Shown piece by piece: positions 1 through 10,371 of a DNA stretch of 64,000 nucleotides (position 1 is its first letter; each line of letters starts with the position of its first letter). The notes below the pieces were generated by a model. It did not search any database and had not been told where the DNA came from. It saw nothing but the letters and a program-made list of their open reading frames with translations. Source of the stretch: Phymatolithon calcareum (Eukaryota > Rhodophyta > Florideophyceae > Hapalidiales); NCBI GenBank assembly GCA_977006965.1, contig OZ345376.1, forward strand, positions 1,240,001-1,304,000, read 5' to 3'. A program made the translations under genes and the position numbers.

Positions 1-771
1 TAGCATCGTCGAGCGCCTGGCCCGTACGAACCCAAGAAGCTAAAAATCTTGTTTTCTTCTGCGCCGCATGTAGCGCCGCTGTCGCGAATTGCCGCATGCG
101 TCGCGGTCAGCCGTTCCACCTGTCTCGTCCAGGTTCCACATTTGAGTCCAGCCTATGTCGTCGGTCTTAATCAGCTTCTTGACAGTTGCAAAGTGCGTAG
201 TGAGCTTTTCTGCATTCACAGCCGCGAAGCGCTTGCCTTCCTGACGCAGAGAGACTGCGAACTTGAGCTCGCTTTGATGCCGACGCTCGAACGCGCGCAC
301 AAAATTGATACCTCGTCTGTTGTTCTTAAATGCAAGTGCAGCACGGCGTGTAGCGGGAAAATGCTCGACGAACAGAGTGAGTGCGTCGTACAGGTGGTGT
401 CGCGTGAACGGAACACCGCGGTTTGCAAACCATTGCAACATATTGACAACAATTGACTCTTCGGTAGCAGTGAGACTTGTTGGGTGCCCGCCCTGGCGCG
501 CAGAAATAGGTGACGATCTCGTCGCAGAGCGTCGTTCAGCGTAGATGTAGTGACATGGAATCGCTTTTGCGCTTCCCATGTTGCGCTTCTTTGTTACTTC
601 TTTAACACGCTTCATGCGCTTCGCGAGCCGGCGTTGTGCTTTCTTCGGATTCATGATATGCCAGTCCTGAGCGTGGGTAGCTGCACATGTTTGTCCCCGG
701 CCGTTTAATATTCGCGTGGTTTCCCGCTTATTTTGTTCTCCCGCCAAAACAGCTTTATCGGAACAGCTCAA
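1..771 (-). pseudogene. Pogo-like DDE transposase, N-terminal part (copy 1)
   Basis: The frame starts at ATG 771 and runs to an in-frame TAG at 40-42, then stays open to the window edge. The 243-aa product matches the copy at 39235-39966 almost residue for residue. It has a basic N-terminal region of the helix-turn-helix/CENP-B-like type and the motif MWNLDETGG near residue 213, which is where DDE_1-family transposases carry their first catalytic Asp. The TAG is at the same codon in both copies, so it predates their separation. The palm with the remaining catalytic residues lies outside the window. The family call rests on motif pattern and on the better preserved second copy. Confidence 0.75.
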
Positions 772-1077
772 ACTTCGTCAAGCATACAATTATCGTCAGA
801 GGTGCCCTGGTTGGCCCTGTGAACTGGAGAACCGTTCTCAGGGGCATTGCCTTCACGTTCTCGTGACGAAAATCGAACGGTTGACCAGGTCGAAAAAGTG
901 CGTTCTCATGTGGTTCAGGAGGAACAGTGGGGGACTGTGGTAACGAGGCTGTGACCACATTATTTTTCCGTTAGTCACGGAAGTATTTTTTGTTTTTGTG
1001 TTTAGGTTATGCTTCAAATTTTGCGTCTCACGCTCGTACAACTGCAATGTCAATCTCCATTCTATATTTTCTTTCAG

Positions 1078-1268
1078 AAGTTACCGCGCTAGAACGCCAG
1101 GAGCACAGTACTCAAGACGGAACTATTCGCAGATAGAAAAAACCCTGAGCAACTTCATCGCCAAGAAACGCTTCATCGAAGAAGAAAAGTACATCCTTTG
1201 CCAACGCTGGCCCGCGGGAGATAAGCAGTCCATTGTCGCAGGAAGAAACATCAAAAAGAGAATTAGGT
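1078..1268 (+). other. Exon-like open segment inside the pogo-family repeat
   Basis: An open segment is bounded by a good acceptor (TTTTCTTTCAG ending at 1077) and a good donor (GTAAGAAT from 1269). It encodes about 63 lysine-rich residues. The same arrangement recurs at 40273-40463 in copy 2. Differences between the copies are mostly amino-acid changing, so I see no sign of constraint. It may be an exon of a second plus-strand transposon gene or a chance open stretch. Confidence 0.2.
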
Positions 1269-2757
1269 AAGAATAGTGTTGGTACTCATCTGCAATGAAG
1301 TGCTTCTTCGACAGGAAGCAACGAAGAAATCTAACAACGTGAAGAAGACTTTTAGAAATTTGCAAACGGGCGTATGTAAACAAAGTGAACAAGGAGAGGG
1401 GGAGACTGAGACTAAGTAATGCTTTCAAATGCATTCATGCACACCATGAGCTTGACATATTCCTGATCTGCTCATAAGCGCCACCGGAGAGACCGTGGTT
1501 AGTACGTTCGCAAAAAGGCGCATCGTGATTACAACGTACACTAGATGAAGCGCTGTCGTACCGCACACAACGCGCGACGCTTGGACAATAGCCCAGATAC
1601 AGAACTTGCAGTTCTGTTGGCCAGGACATCATTAGCATGCGATGATCTTGGAGTTTTTCGCAATTCATTTCCATAAATCGCACGCAGCGCTCCTACACGG
1701 CATCTGCATCCGACTCGACAAGGAAATGTCAATCTTGAATGTTCACATCGGCCTCGGCAGCGGTGCCAACGAACGATGCGCGTGTCGTTGCTGTCTCGCA
1801 CACTGTGGTCGCCGGAAGGTGCTAGCGGATGGCCGGCGGACCGTGTCGACGGCGGCGGCGACGCGTTCCCCTCGACTGCATTCGCCGATACGGTGGCGGT
1901 GCTGACTTTGGAATCACAGTAGCAGGTTTGGAAACCGGCTTTGGCGCCGACGTGCCTGTTCAGATTTCGTTCAACGCTCGTCAAACCTTGGATCTGCCGC
2001 TACCGACGCCGCTGCTGTCGTCGACTTCAGGCGGCAGCGCTTCGTTTTTCCCCCTGGCATGCGGGGGATTTCGGTTTGCTAAACTTGGAGATTTCGGAGG
2101 GAGAAATTCGATTTTGTTCCGCACGGACGACACAAGTCAAAATTTATCCCCTCCCTAAAAGTAGGGAAATGAATTTGTACTTTTAAAGAAAAATTTATTG
2201 GTATCTTTTAGCACTGGTTCCATTCGAAGTTCCTTCACCCCCCAGTTCCTGAGCGCTCTGTGCTGCATGAAATTTAGTTCATATTCCAGTTCTGGAATGG
2301 CAAAATATATTTTGAGAGAGAGACCCAAACTGTGAATGAGGTTCCTTATTAGCAATTTTATTGGCCTAGGGAGAGCGTTGCTCCATTCTGGTGTACCAGC
2401 TGTAAGGACAGAAGAGTTCTGCAGCTAAAACGTCCCTCTGGTTGGCTACCTGTGTACTATTTTCATAACTAAAGGAATCATAATCATTCACAGCAGAGCG
2501 AAAAACCCTGCGGATCTGACCAACGTCCCTCGTGAACACGCCTGCTCACGCGCGGCGTTCCCCAAAAGCGTTCCAGGAAACGGAGAACGCTCCGTTGCCC
2601 CGTGAACCGGAAATTGGTACACGCGGCCAACGAGAGCAGCCCTGACGATGAGGCGCTGAATTACCAAAAAGACGCCAATACGTCAGAAACTGACTAGCTC
2701 CAAATTTACAGATAAATTCCCTTGCTTACACTGTCCAGTGATACAATTGGACACTGC

Positions 2758-2779
2758 GTCCAAATATTACGTCCCCCCC
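2758..2779. repeat. Right terminal inverted repeat of pogo-family copy 1
   Basis: Read on the minus strand it is seven G followed by ACGTAATATTTGGAC. It matches the left terminus of copy 2 at 37663-37684, which reads seven G followed by ACCTAATGTTCGGAC (three mismatches). The corresponding right end of copy 2 is 48752-48772. A TA follows at 2780-2781, but a clean TA target duplication cannot be shown. Confidence 0.6.
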
Positions 2780-3077
2780 TATACTTCAATTCCTATTTGG
2801 GCACCGGATGCGCCTCCAGTGTGCTCCAAGATACTGCACACGTTGTACAGGCCGACTCGGTTCGTCATATGATTGCAAATTGATGCAAGCTGTAATTTAT
2901 TGAACACTTCTTTCCTGGCTACTCAGTTATCTGTTTCCGCTTCTTACTTGAATTATTTTGTTAACAAAATTTCGCACGGCAAAACGAACATCCATTTTCT
3001 GCAAGTAGCCATGGATCCCTCAAGGTAATGTTTACGCGCTTCGATACAGAACAACACCCTCTTTTATGATATATTTC

Positions 3078-5636
3078 CTACCTGCGCATCCATTGGAAGT
3101 GCTTTCGCCAAGTCTGTTGCTTCGGGAAACTGGTTACTGAATGGCCTTCTGCGTTTTTCACCAACCGTTCGAGCAAGACTTCTGCCCTCACATTCCCACC
3201 TTCAATAGCTCGACAGTACATCTCAGCTGCGCGAACCGGGTCCGCCGGTACACCTTCTGCCCCATCATGTAGCAACGATCCGAGATTGTACATTGCCGAG
3301 ACATTCCCACCTTCTTCAATAGCTCGACTGTACATCTCAGCTGCGCGAACCGGGTCCGCCGGTACACCTTCTGCCCCATATTGTAGCAACAATCCGAGAT
3401 TGTTCATTGCCGTGACAACCCCACCTTCTTCAATAGCTCGACTGTACATCTCAGCTGCGCGAACCGGGTCCGCCGGTACACCTTCTGCCCCATCATGTAG
3501 CAACGATCCGAGATTGTACATTGCCGAGACATTCCCACCTTCTTCAATAGCTCGACTGTACATCTCAGCTGCGCGAACCGGGTCCGCCGGTACACCTTCT
3601 GCCCCATTTTGTAGCAACAATCCGTGATTGTTCATTGCCGTGACAACCCCACCTTCTTCAATAGCTCGACTGTACATCTCCGCTGCGCGAACCGGGTCCG
3701 CCGGTACACCTTCTGCCCCATCATGTAGCAACGATCCGAGATTGCACATTGCCGAGACATTCCCACCTTCTTCAATAGCTCGACTGTACATCTCAGCTGC
3801 GCGAACCGAGTCCGCCGGTACACCTTCGGCCCCCTTTTCTAGCAACCGTCCGAGATTGTTCATTGCCGTGACATTCCCACCTTCTTCAATAGCTCGACAG
3901 TACATCTGAGCTGCGCGAACCGAGTCCGCCGGTACACCTTCTGCCCCATTTCGTAGCAAAAATCCGAGATTGACCATTGCCATCACATTCCCATCTTCTT
4001 CAATAGCTCGACTGTACATCTCAGATGCGCGAACCGGGTCCGCCGGTACACCTTCTGCCCCATTTTGCAGCAAAAATCCGAGATTGACCATTGCCATCAC
4101 ATTCCCATCTTCTTCAATAGCTCGACTGTACATCTCAGATGCGCGAACCGGGTCCGCCGGTACACCTTCTGCCCCAGTTTCTAGCAACAATCCGAGATTG
4201 ACCATTGCCATCACATTCCCATCTTCTTCAATAGCTCGACTGTACATCTCAGATGCGCGAACCGGGTCCGCCGGTACACCTTCTGCCCCATTTTGTAGCA
4301 AAAATCCGAGATTGACCATTGCCATCACATCCCCACCTTCTTCAATAGCTCGACTGTACATCTCCGCTGCGCGAACCGGGTCCGCCGGTACACCTTCTGC
4401 CCCATTTCGTAGCAAGAATCCGAGATTGAACATTGCCTTCACATCCCCACCTTCTTCAATAGCTCGACAGTACATCGCAGCTGCGCGAACCGGGTCGGCC
4501 GGTACACCTTCTGCCCCATGTTGAAGCAAGAATCCGAGATTGAACATTGCCTTCACATCCCCACCTTCTTCAACAGCTCGACTGTACATCTCAGCTGCGC
4601 GAACCGAGTCCGCCGGTACACCTTCTGCCCCCTTTTCTAGCAACCGTCCGAGATTGACCACTGCCATCACATCCCCACCGTCAATAGCTCGACTGTACAT
4701 CTCAGCTGCGCGAACCGAGTCCGCCGATGCACCTTCTGCCCCATCTTCTTGAATGGCTCCATCGGGGACATCCAGATCGAACGCCACGATATCTTCTCTC
4801 TTTCCCTCCTCCATATTTCGCACCTCTGTTGATCTCTGTGACTTCTTCGACTTCTGCTCACTCAGTGTTTGCTCCAGTGCGCTGATTCGCTTTTTATAAG
4901 CAAGCTTTCGGAGCTCATAGTCTGCCATCATTTCCCTAAATTCTTCTCCCTTGACATTCTCGATCTCGCTGACGCGATCCTCCGCAGCCTCCACCAGCTT
5001 TTCCAAGTTCTGCGCTTCAACGCTAGAAACCACCGTGTACAATGGCTTCGTCACGGGAAGACCATGGAGTAGAAGGTTCAACTTCTTCGTCATATGGCAT
5101 TCGTTTTCTGCTCCGAGAAGAGAGCTTTCCACTGGAACGTAGCACCAGTAGCTTGTGTGCCGATCACCGGTCAATTGTTTTCGCATTCGGCATTCCATTT
5201 CCGCGTTTCGTAACAAGGCTTCAACACTCTTTTCCATTTGGTTCACTATTACCCCGAACCGGTCGTTCGTGTCCACCGAAATAGCATCGAGTACCAGCTT
5301 TATCGTTAGCGTGTCGTTTCTTCTCACTCGGCCGCAATCCAAAGCGACAACGAACGCAATCCTGAGTGCCACATCCTCGGAGAGTAACTTGTCCAGCTCT
5401 TCGCCCGCTTGCTTACTTCTCGTAAAATCGCAAAGACCGGGAGTGTCGTACAGCGTCAAGTTCCCCACCTGACATGCTTGCAGAACTTCTGTCAAACCAC
5501 CACATATGCTGGGCCCACTTCTAAACAGTGCAATTCCGGCGAGTCCGTTGAGGAGAGTGCTTTTTCCAGCCCCCGGGTTTCCGACCAATGCAATCGCCGG
5601 CCGGTGGACACAGGAGGTCGACGTGGCTTCGCTCAT
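3078..5636 (-). CDS. P-loop GTPase with C-terminal Sel1 repeats
   Basis: This is an intact intronless frame of 852 aa, starting at ATG 5636; a GTG two codons earlier is unlikely to be the start. Residues about 15-35 hold a Walker A/G1 motif GNPGAGKST, followed by a G3 motif LYDTPGL and a degenerate G4 (VNQM). The arrangement is typical of AIG1/TRAFAC-type GTPases. Residues about 210-290 are charged and probably coiled coil. From about residue 300 there are 14 Sel1 (TPR-like) repeats of 37-38 aa, then a short basic tail. Sel1 repeats form protein-binding solenoids, so the protein probably couples nucleotide-dependent switching to partner binding; the partner is unknown. No signal peptide or membrane segment is visible. 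A fragment of a paralogue lies at 25179-25440. Confidence 0.88.
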   Translation of the reverse strand: MSEATSTSCVHRPAIALVGNPGAGKSTLLNGLAGIALFRSGPSICGGLTEVLQACQVGNLTLYDTPGLCDFTRSKQAGEELDKLLSEDVALRIAFVVALDCGRVRRNDTLTIKLVLDAISVDTNDRFGVIVNQMEKSVEALLRNAEMECRMRKQLTGDRHTSYWCYVPVESSLLGAENECHMTKKLNLLLHGLPVTKPLYTVVSSVEAQNLEKLVEAAEDRVSEIENVKGEEFREMMADYELRKLAYKKRISALEQTLSEQKSKKSQRSTEVRNMEEGKREDIVAFDLDVPDGAIQEDGAEGASADSVRAAEMYSRAIDGGDVMAVVNLGRLLEKGAEGVPADSVRAAEMYSRAVEEGGDVKAMFNLGFLLQHGAEGVPADPVRAAAMYCRAIEEGGDVKAMFNLGFLLRNGAEGVPADPVRAAEMYSRAIEEGGDVMAMVNLGFLLQNGAEGVPADPVRASEMYSRAIEEDGNVMAMVNLGLLLETGAEGVPADPVRASEMYSRAIEEDGNVMAMVNLGFLLQNGAEGVPADPVRASEMYSRAIEEDGNVMAMVNLGFLLRNGAEGVPADSVRAAQMYCRAIEEGGNVTAMNNLGRLLEKGAEGVPADSVRAAEMYSRAIEEGGNVSAMCNLGSLLHDGAEGVPADPVRAAEMYSRAIEEGGVVTAMNNHGLLLQNGAEGVPADPVRAAEMYSRAIEEGGNVSAMYNLGSLLHDGAEGVPADPVRAAEMYSRAIEEGGVVTAMNNLGLLLQYGAEGVPADPVRAAEMYSRAIEEGGNVSAMYNLGSLLHDGAEGVPADPVRAAEMYCRAIEGGNVRAEVLLERLVKNAEGHSVTSFPKQQTWRKHFQWMRR
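3153..4742 (-). repeat. 114-bp coding tandem repeat (14 Sel1 units)
   Basis: Fourteen units fill exactly 1590 bp: twelve of 114 bp, and the first and last of 111 bp. Each begins GAEGVPAD and ends near NLG.LL. Most differences fall at a few positions in the second helix. Units 5-7 are nearly identical. Units 10-13 alternate between two types (GGVVTAMNN and GGNVSAMYN), giving a 228-bp higher-order period that indicates recent unequal exchange or slippage. Confidence 0.95.
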
Positions 5637-5838
5637 CGTCACTAGGACCTTGATGGAGGATAAACGTTGATTACCGTTTCACCCTGCATGTGGGAGGACT
5701 GATGAAAGACTAGTGCTGCGGGTCGCTTCGTTGCAGCTGCACCTCTTATGCGCTTTGCAAAATAAAGGTCAACAACGCACATACGACAGTATGATAAATT
5801 CGCCGATGATTGGCTTTCTACTCTGCTCGATGTGCAAT

Positions 5839-5926
5839 ACCAGGGAGTTGCGGGAAATCTCGTTTTTGGGTCTTCTATGTAAAATAGAAGAAATTGAGCT
5901 CACCGTGAGAAGCACTCTTCTTGGGA
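5839..5926. repeat. Dispersed repeat R2, copy 1
   Basis: About 88 bp starting ACCAGGGAGTTGCGGGAAAT recur in the same orientation at 18023-18116 with small indels and substitutions. There is no coding content. The flanking sequence differs, so this is a dispersed element or a fragment of one. Confidence 0.7.
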
Positions 5927-5927
5927 G

Positions 5928-6050
5928 TGCCAAATCATCATCATCTGGAAACCTGTGGGGGTGCCGATGGCACGTGCCACCTGTGCCGACGAAGCACCTA
6001 CGGTGCAGCGGCGTTGGCACTGAGCATTGGCACGCACATACGCGCGCCTA
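5928..6050 (+). repeat. Dispersed repeat R1, copy 1
   Basis: It begins near CCAAATCATCATCATCTGG and continues with a GGGGGTGCCGATGGCACG block and further GGCAC/GTGCC palindromic words. The same order of motifs occurs in inverted orientation at 16203-16385. It looks like a short non-coding repeat family rich in GGCACGTGCC palindromes. Confidence 0.6.
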
Positions 6051-7120
6051 ACAGGAGCGTATCATACGATTATAGTATGACAAATTTTTTTAGTGAGCTG
6101 TGAGTGGTCAATGTGATAACTGCTGGTCGGAACGCAGACTTCCCATGTCACGGAGAGAAATTTCGTTGTGACAGAGAACGGTACCGCCACTTGTAGTAAG
6201 TTCATTTGAGAGATTGAATGAAATTTGGGATTTCCTCTGAAATATTTTATGAACCAAAGTAGTTGCAACAAAATACACTTCGGCTTCAGACTAAAACACG
6301 TGCTTAAAGCAAAACTAAACTCAATGCGGCTGTCAAAAGGCATATCTCTATTACATGTAAATCTGTGGAGGAGAGGAGGGTCATGTTCTTTGACGAGGGT
6401 ACCATTATTTCCGTTCGTGAAACTAAAAACTCTATGACTAACTGTTAGTAAGAGGTTTCTCCTTGCCTGATAAGCAACGTTAAGAATTCGACTCGTTGGA
6501 TCTAGTAGCCTTTGTTCATGATTATATTTCGCCCATGGTTAAGGGGAAAGCCAGACCGATACGTAGATCTATCTCTACAGAGGCTCATGCATGTTTTAGA
6601 TTCTGCCGTTGCGAAGAAATTGCTAGAGAGGACATAATGCTTTTTCCTGTCAGTGCATCGTGGACTGATAAGGGTTAAATGTGGCTGTGCCTGATTGGCA
6701 ATTAACTGCTCTCAGATACAGGGACAATCTATAGGTGCCCTTCATTGGGTTAAGCAGTCTCCTCAAATTGACAATGGAGCTCTAGTCTCCGTCACAAGTG
6801 TGCTAAATTGTTTGCTATTGCTACCTAATATCCTTTTTGCGGCAAACGCCTTACTGCTGGCAATTAGAAAAGATACTTGAGAACAAGAGAAGTAGTTCGC
6901 GTCGCTCCATGCGGAACACATTTTGGTCACAATCACGAGGCTTACAGACTAATAACAGTACTTCTTCAGCTTCCACTTTCATATTGACTTGCATCCTGGA
7001 CTGTTGAGATAGGTGAAGCGTATTTTAAAATATTTCTTTCAAAACGTAGTACCAGAACAGGTCTGTACAGATAATGTTCAGAGAGCCCGGCGGCACAGTT
7101 CAACTGCACTGTAGCCGAAA

Positions 7121-9964
7121 ATGGAGCGTTGCGGAGTTTGCTCTCAAGTTTTTCCAAACTCTCTGAGACTGGGACAGCACTATGCACAACGACATAGAGG
7201 AGCCGGTTGCAGTGGAGCAAGTGGCTCTGAAATTGGCCATGGGGGCTCAAGTGACGACGTTATCACGCCAGGATACGATGCACTCCTCCCATCCCATTGC
7301 ATTTCAGATGAGGTCTATAAGCTCTACGAAAGTTTTTGCGACACGTCAGAGCCTATTTTCGATGGAACCGAAACGTTAGATCCATCGTTAGATGTGCTCT
7401 GCGATCAAGGAAAAATTCTCCTTGATTTTTGCTGCAAGAGGATGTTTACGAGGAAAGAAGTTGCGGAGCATTATGACCTGAGCACTAAGATGACCGGGAT
7501 AGGAAACTGCGATTGTCCGTCTGCATTCCTTGCCCAGTTTCCAACTAGAAGCCAGTTTGTCAACTACGTGGCGAAAGTACGACGGAAATTTGTGGCATGC
7601 CAGGGGTGGCGTGTGGCCAGTATCAAGACTTGTCTCGGACAAAATACAACCGGTGTCTATCGTTGCCCACAAGATCTGATTTTGAAAGAGATTTCGAAGG
7701 CTGGAGGAATGCAATCCATAATGAACTACAAGGAGAATATTCTTCAAGGCGAGCGCGTATTTTCCAGTGCCATTGACTCCAACTCCATGAAAGCATACTC
7801 TCAAACTATACCATCTCCAGGGAGGCTGGTTGCTTTTGATCTTTATGCAGACGGCACGACGCTTGCCAAGTCTGGCGTTCACAGCGCAAACAACGTCCGG
7901 CTGAGACTTGTTAACATAAAGGGACGAAGTACAGAGTGGCACGAAATTGGAATTGCCCCGTCAATGCAGGACAATCATTCAGTCTCAAGATCGAAAATGG
8001 CATTCGAGCGAGCGCTTCTTTTTCAAAGGTTTATGTTTCTCCTTCTCAAAGATGTATCGATTGCATCTAAGAAGGGAATATTCTTGGAAGGCGAACATAT
8101 TCCTCTGATTCTGCGGCTTAATGCAATTGTTGCGGATCAGAAACAAGAAAGACCTTTCTTTTGTCTAAAGTCGACTGGAAGTTTCAGGGATTGCTCACAG
8201 TGTATAATGCCCACGAGAAACCTAACAGAAGGTCCAGAAGAGAGCAGTGGTGATGAATCTGAAAGAGAAACTCGGTTGGATGGAGACATATATCAGGCGC
8301 AAACTTCCTTATCCACAGTTCAAGTCGGTCGAAATGTTCGAAGTACTGTCTGGAAGCAGATTGTTGTTGTCAAAGAGATACTAGGTATATTGCAAGTGCA
8401 CAATGGAGCTCCAGATGTGATCAGATGCAGAGCTTATTTGAGAAGAATGAGTGCCATTGAGCTGCCACCAGCGCTGTCATGTATCTATGGATTGGGAACC
8501 GAGCCATACCACCTGTACGACAGCATCGCTTATGACAGACTGCATGCTTTCGATCTTGGATTACTTCGCACACTTCCGGACATGGCTTTCAGTTTACTGA
8601 AAACTGCAGGATACAACAAAAGTATGGTCAGGAAATCTGAACTCATCCGCATAGCTAATCAGCGCTTTCAAGATCTTCCACGCGTTTTTCCTTTAAATGT
8701 GGCGCCTTTTCGTCAAGATGGAAACGAAGTTCATCCTGGAATGACGGGTACTGATAGACAACAAATCGCCACATTCCTATGGGTTGCATTAATGGGATTA
8801 CAGCCATACGCAAGTGCGGACAGCGACATGCTTTTGCAGGCTGCTCTATATCTCAATGAGATTCAGGTACAACTACGAGGTATTAACCAAAGCCGGGCGT
8901 CACGGATGCGAGCGAAAAGTCAAATTGAAGATTTGCAAAAGCTATGTTTTGAGGCAGGCATATATCTATCTAGGGCAGTATCGGTACCAATTACTACAAA
9001 ACTGCATCGCACGATGAGGCATGTGAGAGACCACGTATATATGTTCGGGTGCTCAAGACTGGGAGAGTCTGATGAGAACGAAACTATGCACAAGCCAACC
9101 AAAAAGAGCTATTACGCGACGAATAAGAAAATTGAGTTAATTGGACCACAACTTCTCGCCGTACGAGCAATCGCGCAAACACACCCGAGCACTTCTGTAT
9201 CACAGAGTGGCGATTTTGATTCTTCCTACGTTGCGTCAGTCCTAATGGTTGCAAGTCCCCATCAGAGTGAAAGGGCAACTAGATACGAGGAGCCCGAATT
9301 CTCCTTTGGCTACTCGCAAAAATGTAACACCGAGGCAATGAAGCTGGAGGTCTTGTTAAAAGGGCAGTGCGTGAATCATGTGCTACAAATTGTGACCGCT
9401 CAGATACAGCCATCCACTCTGGAACAAGTTTGGACACAGCGGAATTCTATGAAATTCAATGCAGTGTTTCCATGGATAGAGGAATCTGAGACCGGAGTCG
9501 ATGTGCGCCAGATCGCATATGCCGGAAAGAATATTAATAGCGCTGGGCCTCGGTTTGATGCCATCGAGTACATGCATGGACCAATTGTACGTCGGGGTGT
9601 TCTTGAAGCTATTGTGGAGCGAAAATTGTTAACAGGAGAAATGGCTAAGGTCTGCATTATACGAAGACTGATTGAAGTTCCTCCTGAACCTGGAAATATC
9701 AATGTGGTAGAAAAATTCGGGCACACGAGGTATCGATTTGAAATTTCTCCAGGGCAGGACGGAGATGTTATCCTCGATTGTGTACCTAAGGAAAAGATTC
9801 GCCGCCTACTAGTAGTCGTTCCGGATATGTACGATTTCTCTGATCGCTATTCGATATCTTCGCGAATGAATTCAGCACAAGACACTATTGAAGAGAGACG
9901 GGCTGTTCGTTTCTTTAGCGTTCGCGGGTATCAGTTTAGTTCTAATCCCTCCAAGTCATGCTGA
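7121..9964 (+). CDS. Plavaka/CACTA-like transposase with C2H2 zinc finger
   Basis: This is a single intact frame of 947 aa from ATG 7121. Residues 4-26 form one C2H2 finger (CGVC...HYAQRH). Around residue 240 is the motif FDLYADGTTLAKSG followed by an IGIAP block, and near residue 470 is YDRLHAFDLGLL. These are the kinds of motifs that mark the DDE core of Plavaka/CACTA-type transposases (D..DGT..., D.LH...G). An acidic linker (EESSGDESERE) lies between them. The frame has no stop or frameshift, unlike most other elements here, so it is either recently active or domesticated. Terminal CACTA repeats were not identified, so the element's borders are unknown. Family assignment is from motif pattern only. 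Confidence 0.65.
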   Translation: MERCGVCSQVFPNSLRLGQHYAQRHRGAGCSGASGSEIGHGGSSDDVITPGYDALLPSHCISDEVYKLYESFCDTSEPIFDGTETLDPSLDVLCDQGKILLDFCCKRMFTRKEVAEHYDLSTKMTGIGNCDCPSAFLAQFPTRSQFVNYVAKVRRKFVACQGWRVASIKTCLGQNTTGVYRCPQDLILKEISKAGGMQSIMNYKENILQGERVFSSAIDSNSMKAYSQTIPSPGRLVAFDLYADGTTLAKSGVHSANNVRLRLVNIKGRSTEWHEIGIAPSMQDNHSVSRSKMAFERALLFQRFMFLLLKDVSIASKKGIFLEGEHIPLILRLNAIVADQKQERPFFCLKSTGSFRDCSQCIMPTRNLTEGPEESSGDESERETRLDGDIYQAQTSLSTVQVGRNVRSTVWKQIVVVKEILGILQVHNGAPDVIRCRAYLRRMSAIELPPALSCIYGLGTEPYHLYDSIAYDRLHAFDLGLLRTLPDMAFSLLKTAGYNKSMVRKSELIRIANQRFQDLPRVFPLNVAPFRQDGNEVHPGMTGTDRQQIATFLWVALMGLQPYASADSDMLLQAALYLNEIQVQLRGINQSRASRMRAKSQIEDLQKLCFEAGIYLSRAVSVPITTKLHRTMRHVRDHVYMFGCSRLGESDENETMHKPTKKSYYATNKKIELIGPQLLAVRAIAQTHPSTSVSQSGDFDSSYVASVLMVASPHQSERATRYEEPEFSFGYSQKCNTEAMKLEVLLKGQCVNHVLQIVTAQIQPSTLEQVWTQRNSMKFNAVFPWIEESETGVDVRQIAYAGKNINSAGPRFDAIEYMHGPIVRRGVLEAIVERKLLTGEMAKVCIIRRLIEVPPEPGNINVVEKFGHTRYRFEISPGQDGDVILDCVPKEKIRRLLVVVPDMYDFSDRYSISSRMNSAQDTIEERRAVRFFSVRGYQFSSNPSKSC

Positions 9965-10192
9965 AAATGTTAGATAATTCTTAATTTGTATTAAAACACA
10001 GTGCTGTCAGTTTCGCACTTTGCCACACATCTATTGTCGAGTGCAACTATGTCACGCATTGTGTAGTGCCAGGCCCACAACATTCCGACTCTACCGGAGA
10101 CAAAAAGAGCGAATGACTGAAACCAAGAAATCAAATGCGATATAGAAATCGACCGGATTCACGGCGTGAAGATCATCTTCATCCTTCTTCAT
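9965..10192. other. 3' flank of the Plavaka-like gene with a degenerate repeat
   Basis: There is no gene. The segment 10058-10120 (TAGTGCCAGGCCCACAA through GAATGACTGAA) is a diverged copy of 10756-10852 (TAGCGCCAGGCTCACAA through GAATGACTGAA), with a deletion in the middle. Confidence 0.55.
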
Positions 10193-10239
10193 CCTTCCTT
10201 CTCTTGGCTTGCCATGATGGCAAGCGAAGAGAAGGAAGG
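10193..10239. repeat. Near-perfect 47-nt hairpin
   Basis: The left arm CCTTCCTTCTCTT-CTTGCC pairs with the right arm GGCAAG-AAGAGAAGGAAGG around a tiny loop, with one two-base internal mismatch. It sits immediately upstream of the captured Rieske fragment and may mark a rearrangement or foldback junction. Confidence 0.7.
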
Positions 10240-10251
10240 ATTCGTAGAGAT

Positions 10252-10371
10252 GACGAATACGATTCCGATGCGAACAAGTGTCTCATAAACTCTCGGCATA
10301 TGAGCAGCCTGCAGAATCGGCACGTTCTTGCCCAGCACTTCTGTCTGAGGAATCCGGACGCGAGCCCCTTT
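10252..10371 (-). pseudogene. Captured inverted fragment of the Rieske oxygenase gene
   Basis: About 116 bp are the reverse complement of 15137-15252 in the Rieske oxygenase remnant, with a single mismatch that I can find. It covers the codons just downstream of the second Rieske motif (from IPQTEVLG to RIGIVF). Neither border coincides with a recognisable exon border. On its right it joins directly to the zinc-finger fragment. The near identity implies a recent copy event. Confidence 0.88.

Larger units (their letters stand above)
1..3014 (-). repeat. Pogo-family composite repeat, copy 1 (left end off-window)
   Basis: This stretch is collinear with 39196-41700 plus 48500-49009, and the two copies differ only by scattered substitutions and small indels. 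The second copy carries a copia insertion at the point corresponding to position 2501, so this copy preserves the uninserted site. It contains the N-terminal half of a pogo-like transposase on the minus strand (1-771) and about 2 kb of leader that I cannot assign. A right terminal inverted repeat lies at 2758-2779. Homology between the copies runs about 235 bp past that terminal repeat and stops near 3014/49009, so the repeated unit is larger than the pogo element itself. Confidence 0.85.
5637..7120. other. Intergenic region, no gene recognised
   Basis: There is no convincing coding frame. It contains two dispersed repeats (5839-5926 and 5928-6050, see separate entries). The remainder is AT-rich and unremarkable. 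The promoter of the transposase gene at 7121 must lie at its right end, but no specific element can be named. Confidence 0.5.

Noticed and set aside
1541-1984. 147-codon minus-strand gene in the pogo-family repeat
   Set aside because: The matching frame in copy 2 is shorter and altered, and the composition is low-complexity Arg/Cys/Ser; no motif supports it.
3153-4742. CRISPR-like regular repeats
   Set aside because: The repeats are contiguous, in frame and encode Sel1 units; there are no unique spacers.
3286-4752. Plus-strand open frames across the Sel1 array
   Set aside because: They are antisense shadows of a repetitive coding region and show the same 38-residue periodicity.
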